Positions 43,055-51,541 of a stretch of 64,000 nucleotides of DNA are shown piece after piece (within the stretch, counting starts at the first letter, position 1; the number at the start of each line of letters is the position of its first letter). Made by a program: the position numbers and the translations under genes. The notes under the pieces were generated by a model that made no database searches, had not been told where the DNA came from, and was given only the letters and a program-made list of their open reading frames with translations. Source of the DNA: Gammaproteobacteria bacterium (lineage in GTDB: Bacteria; Pseudomonadota; Gammaproteobacteria; GCA-001735895); assembly GCA_030066085.1 (NCBI GenBank), contig JASJCI010000001.1, positions 196,380 through 260,379 on the forward strand. Reading direction: 5' to 3'.

Positions 43055-43177
43055 ACGTCATTGCGAGCCGCGCAGCGGCTGCAGGCCCTTCAGGGTCGAA
43101 GCAATCTCCCGACAACTCTAGCCTGGTCGGGAGATTGCCTCGCCGCGCTCTTGTGCCCTCCGGGTGCGCAATGACGT
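43055..43177. repeat. Palindromic intergenic repeat (REP/MITE-like)
   Basis: 123 bases with perfect 11-bp terminal inverted repeats, ACGTCATTGCG (43055-43065) and CGCAATGACGT (43167-43177), and an inner perfect 13-bp pair GCAATCTCCCGAC (43101-43113) / GTCGGGAGATTGC (43126-43138). It fills nearly all of the gap between the hydrolase and the beta-oxidation gene. I know this kind of element (cgtcattgcga ... caatctcc) as a widespread dispersed repeat in proteobacterial genomes; no transposase is inside. Confidence 0.9.
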
Positions 43178-43196
43178 GGATTTTTGAGGTGACAAA

Positions 43197-45500
43197 ATGA
43201 AAATCGAAAAAGTAGCCGTCATCGGCGCCGGTACCATGGGATCCGGTATCGCCGGCCAGGTCGCCAACGCCGGCGTCGAGGTCTGGTTGCTCGACCTGCC
43301 GCAGGACGACAATCCCAACGCACTCGCCGAGCGCGGCCTGGAGCGCCTGCGAGATCCGAATGCCCCCGGCCTGCTGAGCAAGGCGCAGGAAGCGAATATC
43401 CATCTCGGCAACACGCGCGATGATTTCGATCGGCTCGCCGAATGCGACTGGATTGCCGAAGCCGTGGTCGAACGGCTCGATATCAAGAAAGACCTGTACC
43501 GGCGGCTCGATGCGGTAATCAAGCCCGGCGCCATCGTGACCTCTAACACCTCCACCATACCGATCCGGCTGCTGGTCGAGGACATGCCGCAGGATTTTCG
43601 CCAACGCTTCGCGATCACCCACTTTTTCAACCCGGTGCGCTTCATGCGCCTGCTCGAACTGGTGCGCGGCGAGGATACCGATCCGGCCGTTATCGACCTG
43701 CTGGCGGACTTTTGCGAACAGCAGCTCGGCAAAGGCGTGGTGCCCTGCCTCGACACTCCCGGATTTCTCGGCAACCGCGTCGGCGTATTCGCGATCCAGT
43801 GCGCACTGCACGCGGCATTCGACCTCGGGCTGACGCCGCTCGAGGCGGATGCTATTTTCGGCCGACCGATGGGCATTCCGAAAACCGGCGTATTCGGCCT
43901 TTACGACCTCATTGGTATCGACCTGATGTCGGACGTGGTGCAAAGCCTGGTCGACATCCTGCCGGAGTCCGATCCTTTCCACGCCGAGGCGGCCAGGATC
44001 CCGCTGATGACAGAGATGATCGCCAATGGCCAGACCGGCAACAAGGGCGGGCGCGGTTTTTATCGCGACGGTGATAACGGGCGCGAGGTACTGAACCTCG
44101 CGAGCGGTGAATACGAGCCCGCCAGCCGCCTGAATCTGCCGCTGGCCGAGCGGGCCGAGCGCGACGGCGCTGGCGTGCTGCTCGAGGACGACGGCCGCTA
44201 CGGCGAATTTGCCTGGCGGGTCCTGTCACGTACGCTCAGCTACGCGGCCTCTCTTATCCCGGAAGTCGGCGACGACCCGGTCGGTATAGACGACGCGATG
44301 AAGCTCGGCTACAACTGGATCCAGGGTCCGTTCGAAATGCTGGACGCAATCGGCGTGGACAGTTTTGTCGCCCGTCTCGAACGGGACGGCATGAGCGTCC
44401 CCGCTTACCTCGCGCAAGCGGCCGGAGCGGGTTTTTATCGCGCCGAGGCGGGCCGACTGGAGTCCCGCCAGGCCGGCGGTCAGTGGCAACCGATTCAGCG
44501 TCCGCCCGGCGTTACCCGTTTCAGCGAACTGCGCCAGACGCTGGCGCCGCAAAACAGCTGCGCGGTTGCCAGCTGGTTCGACCTCGACGGCATTGCCCTG
44601 GTCGAGTTCCACAGCAAGGCCAACGCGCTGGACGCCGATTCGATGGCGATGCTCGCCGATGCGCTGGATCGCGTCGAAAATGACGGCATGCGCGGCCTGA
44701 TCGTGCACAACGATGCGCAGCATTTTTCCTGCGGGGTCAACCTGCAGTGCGTGCGCGACTTTTTTCGGCGCGAGGACATGGACGGGCTCGATCGTTTCCT
44801 GGCCGACTTCCAGCAAACCGTGCATCGCATGCAGACCGCCGATTTTCCGGTGGTTGCGGCGCCGGTCGGCATGTCGATCGGCGGCGGTTTCGAGGTCGTA
44901 CTGCACGCCAAGCAGGTCATCTGTCACGCCAACTCGGTTACCGGCCTGGTCGAATCGCTGGTCGGCGTGGTGCCGGGAGGCGGCGGCTGCAAGGAAACCC
45001 TGTACCGCTGGATCGAGTTACTCGGTTGCAGCGACGATATCAGCGAGGCCTGCTGGAAGGCTTTCATGAACCTGGGTTACGGCAAAACCGCGACCTCACC
45101 GTTGATTGCCCGACGCCAGGCCATGCTGCGCCCCAACGATCGCTACCTGATCAACCGCGATCGCCTGCTGGACGAGGCCATCGCCGCCATCGATGACCCA
45201 TCGGGGCAGGCGCCGTTCCTGCGACCCGAGCTGAGCCTGCCGGGTAGACCCCTGTTCGAGGAAATGGTCCAATGGCTCGAACAGTCGCGCGACAAGGGTA
45301 TGTTCATGCCGCACGACGTAAACGTCGGCAGCGAAATGGCACGCATCGTTACCGGCGGTGACGTAGACCCGGGCACGACCTGGAGTGAACAGGATTTTTA
45401 CGACGCGGAGCGTCGCTCGTTCCTGGCCCTGGTCGCGACCGAGCAGACCCGCACCCGGATCAACACGATGCTCGACGAGGGTTCACCGGTAAGAAACTGA
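43197..45500 (+). CDS. 3-hydroxyacyl-CoA dehydrogenase / enoyl-CoA hydratase two-domain protein
   Basis: Beta-oxidation-type enzyme of 767 residues. The N-terminal Rossmann domain VAVIGAGTMGSGIAGQVANA binds NAD, followed by the 3HCDH helical domain (IGSLDL-like, here YDLIGIDLMSDVVQ) and a second HCDH C-terminal region. The enoyl-CoA hydratase/isomerase domain is at about residues 460-700 (FHSKANALDADSMAMLADAL, APVGMSIGGGFEVVLHAKQV). The order, dehydrogenase first, is opposite to FadB/FadJ and resembles a known 700-800-residue bacterial group. It lies between two repeat regions in the dmdA-metY series, and might process acyl-CoA or 3-hydroxypropionyl-CoA products of DMSP, which is inference. 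Confidence 0.9.
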   Translation: MKIEKVAVIGAGTMGSGIAGQVANAGVEVWLLDLPQDDNPNALAERGLERLRDPNAPGLLSKAQEANIHLGNTRDDFDRLAECDWIAEAVVERLDIKKDLYRRLDAVIKPGAIVTSNTSTIPIRLLVEDMPQDFRQRFAITHFFNPVRFMRLLELVRGEDTDPAVIDLLADFCEQQLGKGVVPCLDTPGFLGNRVGVFAIQCALHAAFDLGLTPLEADAIFGRPMGIPKTGVFGLYDLIGIDLMSDVVQSLVDILPESDPFHAEAARIPLMTEMIANGQTGNKGGRGFYRDGDNGREVLNLASGEYEPASRLNLPLAERAERDGAGVLLEDDGRYGEFAWRVLSRTLSYAASLIPEVGDDPVGIDDAMKLGYNWIQGPFEMLDAIGVDSFVARLERDGMSVPAYLAQAAGAGFYRAEAGRLESRQAGGQWQPIQRPPGVTRFSELRQTLAPQNSCAVASWFDLDGIALVEFHSKANALDADSMAMLADALDRVENDGMRGLIVHNDAQHFSCGVNLQCVRDFFRREDMDGLDRFLADFQQTVHRMQTADFPVVAAPVGMSIGGGFEVVLHAKQVICHANSVTGLVESLVGVVPGGGGCKETLYRWIELLGCSDDISEACWKAFMNLGYGKTATSPLIARRQAMLRPNDRYLINRDRLLDEAIAAIDDPSGQAPFLRPELSLPGRPLFEEMVQWLEQSRDKGMFMPHDVNVGSEMARIVTGGDVDPGTTWSEQDFYDAERRSFLALVATEQTRTRINTMLDEGSPVRN

Positions 45501-45688
45501 CTCCGGGCGCGCAGCGCCCTGGAGTCATCCCGGAAAGTGCGAAGCACTTGTCCGGGATCCACAAGACCTGCAAGGAAGCAATCCGCGCCCCAGGCGCGGC
45601 CGAGGCATCCCGAAAGACGCAAAGGCCTGCACGGCCCGCACTTTTACGGGGTCTCCAGAAAACTGGAGAACGCCTGCCAAAAACAGGC
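45501..45688. repeat. Array of five successive hairpins between fadB-like and ligase genes
   Basis: Five inverted repeats lie one after another: 45501-45510 with 45514-45524 (one-base bulge), 45527-45540 with 45544-45558 (one bulge, ATCCCGGAAAGTGC arm), CCGCGCC/GGCGCGG 45583-45589 with 45593-45599, TCTCCAG/CTGGAGA 45652-45658 with 45663-45669, and GCCTG/CAGGC 45672-45676 with 45684-45688. No T-run follows, so they do not look like simple terminators. No gene is seen here. Confidence 0.8.
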
Positions 45689-45734
45689 AAGAGAATAACC
45701 GGCAGCCAGGTTAACGCCGGACGGGGAGGAATTT

Positions 45735-47366
45735 ATGACCATAGAATACGATCAACTCGAAGCCAACGCGGCCAACTTCGTGCCGCTTACGCCGCTCTCG
45801 TTCCTGCATCGCACGGCGGACATCTACCCGCAGCGCGAATCGCTGATATACAACGAGCGCCGCTTCACCTGGGCACAGACCCGCAACCGCTGCACGCGAA
45901 TTGCATCCAGCCTGGCCGCGCGCGGTATCGGTAAAAACGATACCGTGTCGGTCTTCGCGTTCAATACCCCGGAGATGTTCGAGAGCCATTTTTCGATCCC
46001 GATGGCCGGCGCGGTGCTGAACACGATCAACACCCGTCTCGACGCCGATACCGTCGCCTACATCATCGATCATGGCGAATCGCGCCTGTTCATCTGCGAT
46101 CGACAGCTCTGGCCGGTGCTCGATGAAGCGCTGAAAACCTGCCAGGCGCGCCCGGAGATCGTCATCATCGATGATCCCGACGCTACCGACAAACCGGAAT
46201 TGCCGGCCGAGCTGGATTTCACCTACTACGAGGACCTGGTCGATCGCGGTGACGATACCTTTGCCTGGCGGCCGCCCGAGAGCGAATGGCAGGCACTGGC
46301 GTTAAACTATACCTCGGGCACGACCGGGCGTCCCAAGGGTGTGGTCTATCACCACCGCGGTTCCTACCTGATGACGATGGGTACGGTCATTTCCTGGGCG
46401 CTGCCGCCACACCCGCGTTATCTTTATACCGTACCCATGTTTCACTGCAACGGCTGGGGCCACGCCTGGACCATGACCGCGCTGGCGGCGACGGTCGTCT
46501 GCATCCGCGCCTTCGTGCCGAAACTCTTTTTCGAATTGATCGACCGCCACGAGGTCACCCACTTCGGCGGTGCGCCGATCGTGCTCAACATGCTTGCGCT
46601 GGCGCCGCCCGAGGAACAGAAGCGTTTCGATCACACCGTATATGCCATGACCGCCGGCGCGCCGCCGCCGGCCAAGGTGCTGGAGAGCATGGCGCAGTTC
46701 AACTTCGAAGTCATGCACGTCTACGGACTGACCGAAACCTACGGCCACATCCTGCATTCCGCCCCGCAGGACGACTGGGCCGAGCAGTCTATCGAGCGCC
46801 AGGCCGAACTCAAGGCGCGCCAGGGTGTTCGTTTCGCGATGACCGACGCGGTCGACGTGCTGCACCCCGACAGCGGCGAACCGGTCCCCTGGGATGCCGA
46901 AACCATGGGCGAAATCGTTATCCGCGGCAACACCGTCATGAAAGGCTATCTCAAGGATCCACAGGCCACGGACGACGTCTTTCGCAACGGCTGGTTCCTG
47001 TCCGGCGACATTGCCGTGGTGCATCCCGACGGCTATCTGCAGGTGCGCGACCGTGCCAAGGACGTGATCATCTCCGGTGGCGAAAACATTTCCTCGGTCG
47101 AAGTGGAAGGCGTGCTGTATCGCCATCCGGCGGTCGGCGATGCGGCGGTGGTCGCACTGGCCGACGAAAAATGGGGTGAGGTGCCCTGCGCTTTCGTCGA
47201 GCTCAAGCCGGGCGCGAGTGCCGACGAGGCCGAGCTGATCGAATTCTGCGCGGATAACATGGCACGCTTCAAGCGGCCGAAAAAAGTGGTTTTCGGCGAG
47301 TTGCCGAAAACCGCCACCGGCAAAATCCAGAAAAACGTCTTGCGCGATCGCGCCAAAGAGTTGTAA
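45735..47366 (+). CDS. Acyl-CoA synthetase (AMP-forming), candidate methylmercaptopropionate-CoA ligase (DmdB-like)
   Basis: ANL-superfamily ligase of 543 residues from ATG 45735 with GGGGAGGA upstream. P-loop YTSGTTGRPKGVVYHHRG near residue 195, A5 motif YGLTETYG, A7 SGDIAVVHPDG and A8 RAKDVIISGGENISSVEVE, and the catalytic lysine in PKTATGKIQK near the end. The opening LTPLSFLHRTADIYPQR and NTINTRLDADTVAYIIDHGE match the medium-chain ligase branch that includes DmdB. Lying downstream of dmdA and metY, it is a reasonable MMPA-CoA ligase; a general short/medium-chain fatty-acyl ligase is the alternative. Next gene is 30 bases on. Confidence 0.87.
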   Translation: MTIEYDQLEANAANFVPLTPLSFLHRTADIYPQRESLIYNERRFTWAQTRNRCTRIASSLAARGIGKNDTVSVFAFNTPEMFESHFSIPMAGAVLNTINTRLDADTVAYIIDHGESRLFICDRQLWPVLDEALKTCQARPEIVIIDDPDATDKPELPAELDFTYYEDLVDRGDDTFAWRPPESEWQALALNYTSGTTGRPKGVVYHHRGSYLMTMGTVISWALPPHPRYLYTVPMFHCNGWGHAWTMTALAATVVCIRAFVPKLFFELIDRHEVTHFGGAPIVLNMLALAPPEEQKRFDHTVYAMTAGAPPPAKVLESMAQFNFEVMHVYGLTETYGHILHSAPQDDWAEQSIERQAELKARQGVRFAMTDAVDVLHPDSGEPVPWDAETMGEIVIRGNTVMKGYLKDPQATDDVFRNGWFLSGDIAVVHPDGYLQVRDRAKDVIISGGENISSVEVEGVLYRHPAVGDAAVVALADEKWGEVPCAFVELKPGASADEAELIEFCADNMARFKRPKKVVFGELPKTATGKIQKNVLRDRAKEL

Positions 47367-47396
47367 AACGGACGCCCCACCACACATCGATCGATT

Positions 47397-48185
47397 ATGC
47401 AGCAGGACATTTCACCTCTCGCACTGCGGCACAAGATCCGCGCCGGCGAGTTTAGCAGCAATACCTCGGGTTACTCGCGTGGTTTCGTGCAGGGCAACCT
47501 GTGTATTCTGCCGGCCGATTACGCCGGCGAATTCCTGCAGTTCTGCCAGTCCAATCCGAAGCCCTGCCCGCTGATCGCCATGGCGGAGACGCCCGGCGAT
47601 TTTCGCATTCCGAAACTCGGCAATGACCTCGATATCCGCAGCGATATTCCGAGCTACCGTATCTTCGAAAACGGCGAACTGGTCGACGAGGTGCAGGACA
47701 TCACCGATCTCTGGCGCGATGACCTCGTGACCTTCGTGCTGGGCTGCTCGTTTTCCTTCGAGGAAGCGCTGATCGACGACGGCCTCGAAATACGCAACGT
47801 CACCGAGGGCGTCAACGTGCCGATGTATCGCACCGACATCGACTGCAGCAGCGCCGGCCGCTTTCACAGCAAGATGGTGGTCAGCATGCGGCCGATGATC
47901 CCGTCCGACGCGATTCGCGCGATCCAGATCTGCACCCGTTTCCCCGCCGTGCACGGCGCGCCGGTGCACTTCGGCGACCCGGCAAAAATCGGCATTCGCG
48001 ATATCGACAAGCCCGAGTTCGGTGACGCGGTCACGATTCGCCGCGACGAGGTGCCGGTGTTCTGGGCCTGCGGTGTTACCCCCCAGGTTGCGGTGGAACA
48101 GGCTCGTCCCCCGTTTTGCATTACCCATTCACCGGGCTGCATGCTGGTGACCGACCTGCCCAACAGCCACCTCGCGGTCATGTAA
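47397..48185 (+). CDS. D-glutamate cyclase N-terminal-type protein (DUF1445)
   Basis: Protein of 262 residues of the DUF1445 family, often labelled putative hydro-lyase. Typical features: [20 protein letters not shown] near residue 24-40, SCPL-like [26 protein letters not shown], and the cysteine-rich C-terminal [15 protein letters not shown]. In the mitochondrial enzyme DGLUCY a DUF1445 part is joined to a DUF4392 part and converts D-glutamate to 5-oxo-D-proline. Here the halves are separate genes flanking pxpABC, with the DUF4392 gene at 50555. This arrangement makes a role in pyroglutamate metabolism likely. It begins the five-gene module. Confidence 0.88.
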   Translation: MQQDISPLALRHKIRAGEFSSNTSGYSRGFVQGNLCILPADYAGEFLQFCQSNPKPCPLIAMAETPGDFRIPKLGNDLDIRSDIPSYRIFENGELVDEVQDITDLWRDDLVTFVLGCSFSFEEALIDDGLEIRNVTEGVNVPMYRTDIDCSSAGRFHSKMVVSMRPMIPSDAIRAIQICTRFPAVHGAPVHFGDPAKIGIRDIDKPEFGDAVTIRRDEVPVFWACGVTPQVAVEQARPPFCITHSPGCMLVTDLPNSHLAVM

Positions 48186-48197
48186 ACGGAGGCCAAC

Positions 48198-48929
48198 ATG
48201 CTGATGCTCAACTGCGACCTCGGTGAGAGTTTCGGCTCGTGGAAGATGGGCCGCGACGACGACGTCATGCCGCACATCGACCAGGCCAACATCGCCTGCG
48301 GCTTTCACGGCGGTGACCCGCTGGTGATGGAAAAGACGCTGGCACTGGCCAAGGCCAACGGCGTCATGGTCGGCGCGCACCCGGCCTACCCCGACCTGGT
48401 CGGTTTCGGCCGCCGGCCGATGCACTGTTCGGCCGAGGAAATCGGCGCCTTCATGCACTACCAGATCGCCGCGCTGGAGGGTATGGCGAAGATCCAGGGC
48501 ATGGAACTGGCCTACGTAAAACCGCACGGCGCGCTGTACAACGACATGATGGCGCACGAGCGCGTGCGCCTGCCGATCCTGAAGGCCATTTCCGACTTCC
48601 ACAAACCGGTGCGGCTGATGCTGCAGGCAACGCCGCAGGCGGAGGTGCACCGCCGGGAGGCGCAGGAATACGATATCGACCTGTGGTTCGAAGCCTTCGC
48701 CGATCGCTGTTACGACGATGACGGCAAGCTGCTGTCGCGCAGCAGGCCGGGCGCGGTGCACACGCGCGACAAGATGCTGGCCCAGGTCGAGCAGATCTGC
48801 CGCGAAGGCAGCGTGACCACGGTGAGCGGTCACACCCTCGATCTGCACCCGGACACGCTGTGCGTACACGGCGACAACGAGGAAGGTATCGCCGCGATCA
48901 TCGAGATCCGCGGGATCATTCACGCCTGA
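48198..48929 (+). CDS. pxpA: 5-oxoprolinase subunit A (LamB/YcsF family)
   Basis: Subunit of the ATP-dependent PxpABC 5-oxoprolinase, 243 residues. Family pattern: LNCDLGESFGSWKMGRDDDV near residue 3, IACGFHGGDP, GAHPAYPDLVGFGRRPM, VKPHGALYN, and SGHTLDLHPDTLCVHGDN at the C-terminus. It starts 12 bases after the DUF1445 gene with GGAGG-type spacing upstream. PxpA opens the phosphorylated or activated lactam ring to glutamate. Operon with pxpB (6-base gap) and pxpC. Confidence 0.94.
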   Translation: MLMLNCDLGESFGSWKMGRDDDVMPHIDQANIACGFHGGDPLVMEKTLALAKANGVMVGAHPAYPDLVGFGRRPMHCSAEEIGAFMHYQIAALEGMAKIQGMELAYVKPHGALYNDMMAHERVRLPILKAISDFHKPVRLMLQATPQAEVHRREAQEYDIDLWFEAFADRCYDDDGKLLSRSRPGAVHTRDKMLAQVEQICREGSVTTVSGHTLDLHPDTLCVHGDNEEGIAAIIEIRGIIHA

Positions 48930-48935
48930 TCCCCG

Positions 48936-49613
48936 ATGAGAATCGAGACCGCCGGGCAAAACGCGTTCATCGTCTACTTTGCCGACCAGACCAGCGCGCT
49001 CGTCGCCGCGCAAATCCAGGCCGCGGTGACGCGCATACGCACAACCATGGCCGAGATGATCGTCGACCTGGTCCCTTCCTACGCTTCCCTGCTGGTTATC
49101 TTCGATATCGATCGCAGCGATCACTTCGCCGTGCGCGGCGCAATCGCGGCGGCACTGAAGGATCTCGCAAGCAGCGAATCCAGCGAGGGCCGGCTGGTTA
49201 CCCTGCCCGTTTATTATGCCGAGGAATCCGGCCCCGACCTCGGTCGTATCGCCGAACGTGCCGGTATCGGCATCGACGAAGTCATCGCGCTTCATCAGCA
49301 GCAGGAATACCGCGTGTACGCGATCGGTTTTGCCCCCGGGTTTGCCTACCTCGGGGAAGTCGATGAACGCATCGCGGCGCCGCGGCTGGAGACGCCGCGG
49401 CAAAAGGTGCCGCGCGGCGCGGTCGCGATCGCCGACCGTCAAACCGCGGTCTACCCGGCAGTGTCGCCGGGCGGCTGGAACCTGATCGGCCTGTGCCCGA
49501 CGCGGATGTTCGATCCCGACGCCGAGCCGAGCATGCCGGTCGGCGTCGGCGACCGCATCCGTTTCGAAGCCATCGACCGCGCGCGCTTTCTCGACCTCGG
49601 GGGTGAACTGTGA
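48936..49613 (+). CDS. pxpB: 5-oxoprolinase subunit B
   Basis: Subunit of 225 residues of PxpABC, also known as KipI-type allophanate-hydrolase-like subunit 1. Features: DLVPSYASLLVIFD (the PSY motif), LPVYYAEESGPDLGRIAERA, YRVYAIGFAPGFAYLGEVD and PRQKVPRGAVAIADRQTAVY, then SPGGWNLIG. It probably helps phosphorylate 5-oxoproline with PxpC. ATG overlaps neither neighbour upstream; its stop overlaps the pxpC GTG. Confidence 0.94.
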   Translation: MRIETAGQNAFIVYFADQTSALVAAQIQAAVTRIRTTMAEMIVDLVPSYASLLVIFDIDRSDHFAVRGAIAAALKDLASSESSEGRLVTLPVYYAEESGPDLGRIAERAGIGIDEVIALHQQQEYRVYAIGFAPGFAYLGEVDERIAAPRLETPRQKVPRGAVAIADRQTAVYPAVSPGGWNLIGLCPTRMFDPDAEPSMPVGVGDRIRFEAIDRARFLDLGGEL

Positions 49614-50545
49614 GCGGTTTGCGAGTGCGCCAGCCGGGCTTGCTGAGCCTGTTGATGGACCGCGGTCGCTTCGGCGCACACGACCTCGGCCTGACAACCG
49701 GTGGCCCGCTGGACTTCGTTGCCTTCGACTGGGCCAATCGCCTGCTCGGCAACGACCGCAACGCCACCTGTATCGAGATTGGTTTCGGCGGCCTGCAGCT
49801 CGAAGCCGAAACCGCGACCAGCGTCGCGATTACCGGCGCGACCGCGCCTTGCACGCTCGACGGCAAGGCGATCGAACAGTGGCGCAGTTACGATCTCGCG
49901 CCCGGTGACCGCCTCGAGATCGGTTTCGCGACCGCGGGCACGCGTGCCTATCTCGCCGTCGCGGGTGGATTCAGGGTCGAGCCCATGTTCGGCAGCACCG
50001 CCACGGTCATGCGCGAAAAAATCGGCGGGCTCGCGGGTGACAAGCTGCAGGATGGTGATTTGTTACCCTGCAGCGACGGACCTGTCGGCAGTCACCAGCG
50101 CCTGGACGAAGCCGGGCGCCCCGTCTACGGCGACAGCGCGCGACTGCGCGTGGTGCCGGGCTACCAGTACCACGCTTTCGGACATCTGCAGCGCTGGCGG
50201 TTTTTCAACAGCGCTTATCGCGTGACCGACCGCTGCGACCGGATGGGCTTTCGCCTCGAGGGTGAAAACGTGGCATCGGAAATAGTCGGCATGCTGTCCG
50301 AAGGTATTTGCCTCGGTGCGATCCAGGTCCCGGCCGACGGCCAGCCTATCGTGTTGATGCACGATCGTCAGACCATCGGCGGATACCCCAAGATCGGCTC
50401 GGTCATCCCGCAGGATCTAGCCGCGCTGGCCCAGCTCGGGCCGGGCGCGAGCGTGTCTTTCGAGGCCATCGACCTGTCGGCGGCCCATACCATTCACCTG
50501 CTGCAACAAGCCGCGTTCAGGCGTACGCAGCTGTCACCCTGCTGA
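49610..50545 (+). CDS. pxpC: 5-oxoprolinase subunit C
   Basis: Subunit of 311 residues (KipA-type, biotin-dependent-carboxylase-like domain). Features: LRVRQPGLLSLLMDRGRFGA, LGLTTGGPLDFVAFDWANRL, AYLAVAGGFRVEP, and SEGICLGAIQVPADGQPIVL. GTG 49610 overlaps the pxpB TGA as GTGA, showing coupling. It acts with PxpB in the ATP-dependent step before ring opening. The DUF4392 gene begins 9 bases after its stop. Confidence 0.94.
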   Translation: MSGLRVRQPGLLSLLMDRGRFGAHDLGLTTGGPLDFVAFDWANRLLGNDRNATCIEIGFGGLQLEAETATSVAITGATAPCTLDGKAIEQWRSYDLAPGDRLEIGFATAGTRAYLAVAGGFRVEPMFGSTATVMREKIGGLAGDKLQDGDLLPCSDGPVGSHQRLDEAGRPVYGDSARLRVVPGYQYHAFGHLQRWRFFNSAYRVTDRCDRMGFRLEGENVASEIVGMLSEGICLGAIQVPADGQPIVLMHDRQTIGGYPKIGSVIPQDLAALAQLGPGASVSFEAIDLSAAHTIHLLQQAAFRRTQLSPC

Positions 50546-50554
50546 GGCCGCAGC

Positions 50555-51403
50555 ATGCCGACCGCAGATGAACAGGCACTGAGCCGGACCATCGAAGACC
50601 TGCTGGTCGCACGCAACCTGCGCGGTATGCAAAAAATCCAGCCCCATCTGCAACCCGGCTACTGCCTGCGCGCCGCACGCATTCTCGAAGGCTGTCGCGG
50701 CAACGTGTTGATCGGTACCGGTTTCCCGGTGGTACAGACCTTCGAGACCGATGGACCGGTGGGCGCGATCGCGCTCTACGAGGTGCTGGAAAAAACCGGC
50801 GCGACACCGACGATCGTCTGCGGCCAGCCGATATCTCGCGCGCTGGCTGACCGCTTCCGGGTGCACGAGATCCGCGTCGGCGATCACGACGCGCGCGAAC
50901 ACGAGGCGCAGGATGCGCTGGCCAGGTACCGGCCCGACGCGATCGTTTCGATCGAGCGGCCGGGCCAGGCGGCCGATGGCGGTTATTACAACATGCGCGG
51001 CGAGAGTATCAGCGCATACACCGCCTGCTTCGATACCTTCGTCAACCTGTGCGACTGCCCGACCGTGGCGATCGGCGACGGCGGTAACGAGATCGGCATG
51101 GGCAAGGTCGCCGAGGCATTGCGGGGCCTGGATATCGTGCCGGCAACGACGAGCTGCGATGAACTGATCGTCGCCGACGTATCCAACTGGGGCGCCTATG
51201 GCATCATTTCCTTCCTGTCGATCTGGCACGAGTGCGACTTTCTCGCCGAAATCGAGCCGCTGGAAACCTTGCGCTACATTTCGCAACTCGGCAGCGTCGA
51301 CGGCGTGACCCGTGTCAATGAACTGACCGAGGACAGCCTCGACCCGGCAGAGGGCAAAAGCGTCATTTTGCAGCTGCGCCAGGTGACCGGATTCGTCGAC
51401 TGA
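50555..51403 (+). CDS. D-glutamate cyclase C-terminal-type protein (DUF4392)
   Basis: Protein of 282 residues of the DUF4392 family, the C-terminal half of mitochondrial D-glutamate cyclase DGLUCY. Features: GNVLIGTGFPVVQTFETDGP near residue 50, GAIALYEVLEKTGA, SIERPGQAADGGYYNMRG, AIGDGGNEIGMGKVAEAL and VADVSNWGAYGI. Converts D-glutamate to 5-oxo-D-proline in the mammalian and some bacterial enzymes. It is last of the DUF1445-pxpABC-DUF4392 operon and 138 bases before a D-amino acid transaminase. The combination supports a D-glutamate route, though experimental assignment is lacking here. Confidence 0.88.
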   Translation: MPTADEQALSRTIEDLLVARNLRGMQKIQPHLQPGYCLRAARILEGCRGNVLIGTGFPVVQTFETDGPVGAIALYEVLEKTGATPTIVCGQPISRALADRFRVHEIRVGDHDAREHEAQDALARYRPDAIVSIERPGQAADGGYYNMRGESISAYTACFDTFVNLCDCPTVAIGDGGNEIGMGKVAEALRGLDIVPATTSCDELIVADVSNWGAYGIISFLSIWHECDFLAEIEPLETLRYISQLGSVDGVTRVNELTEDSLDPAEGKSVILQLRQVTGFVD

Positions 51404-51541
51404 AACAGGCTACGCGGCGCGTCGGGAAGCGCCTGAATCGTGTCTGGTACCACGGTTTTCGTAGTTTGGCTCTATTGGCTCGAGCCGCCTTTTGCTTAAC
51501 TGGCGAGCCGTTTCGTAACCGCTTTGAATCGAGTAAACAGC

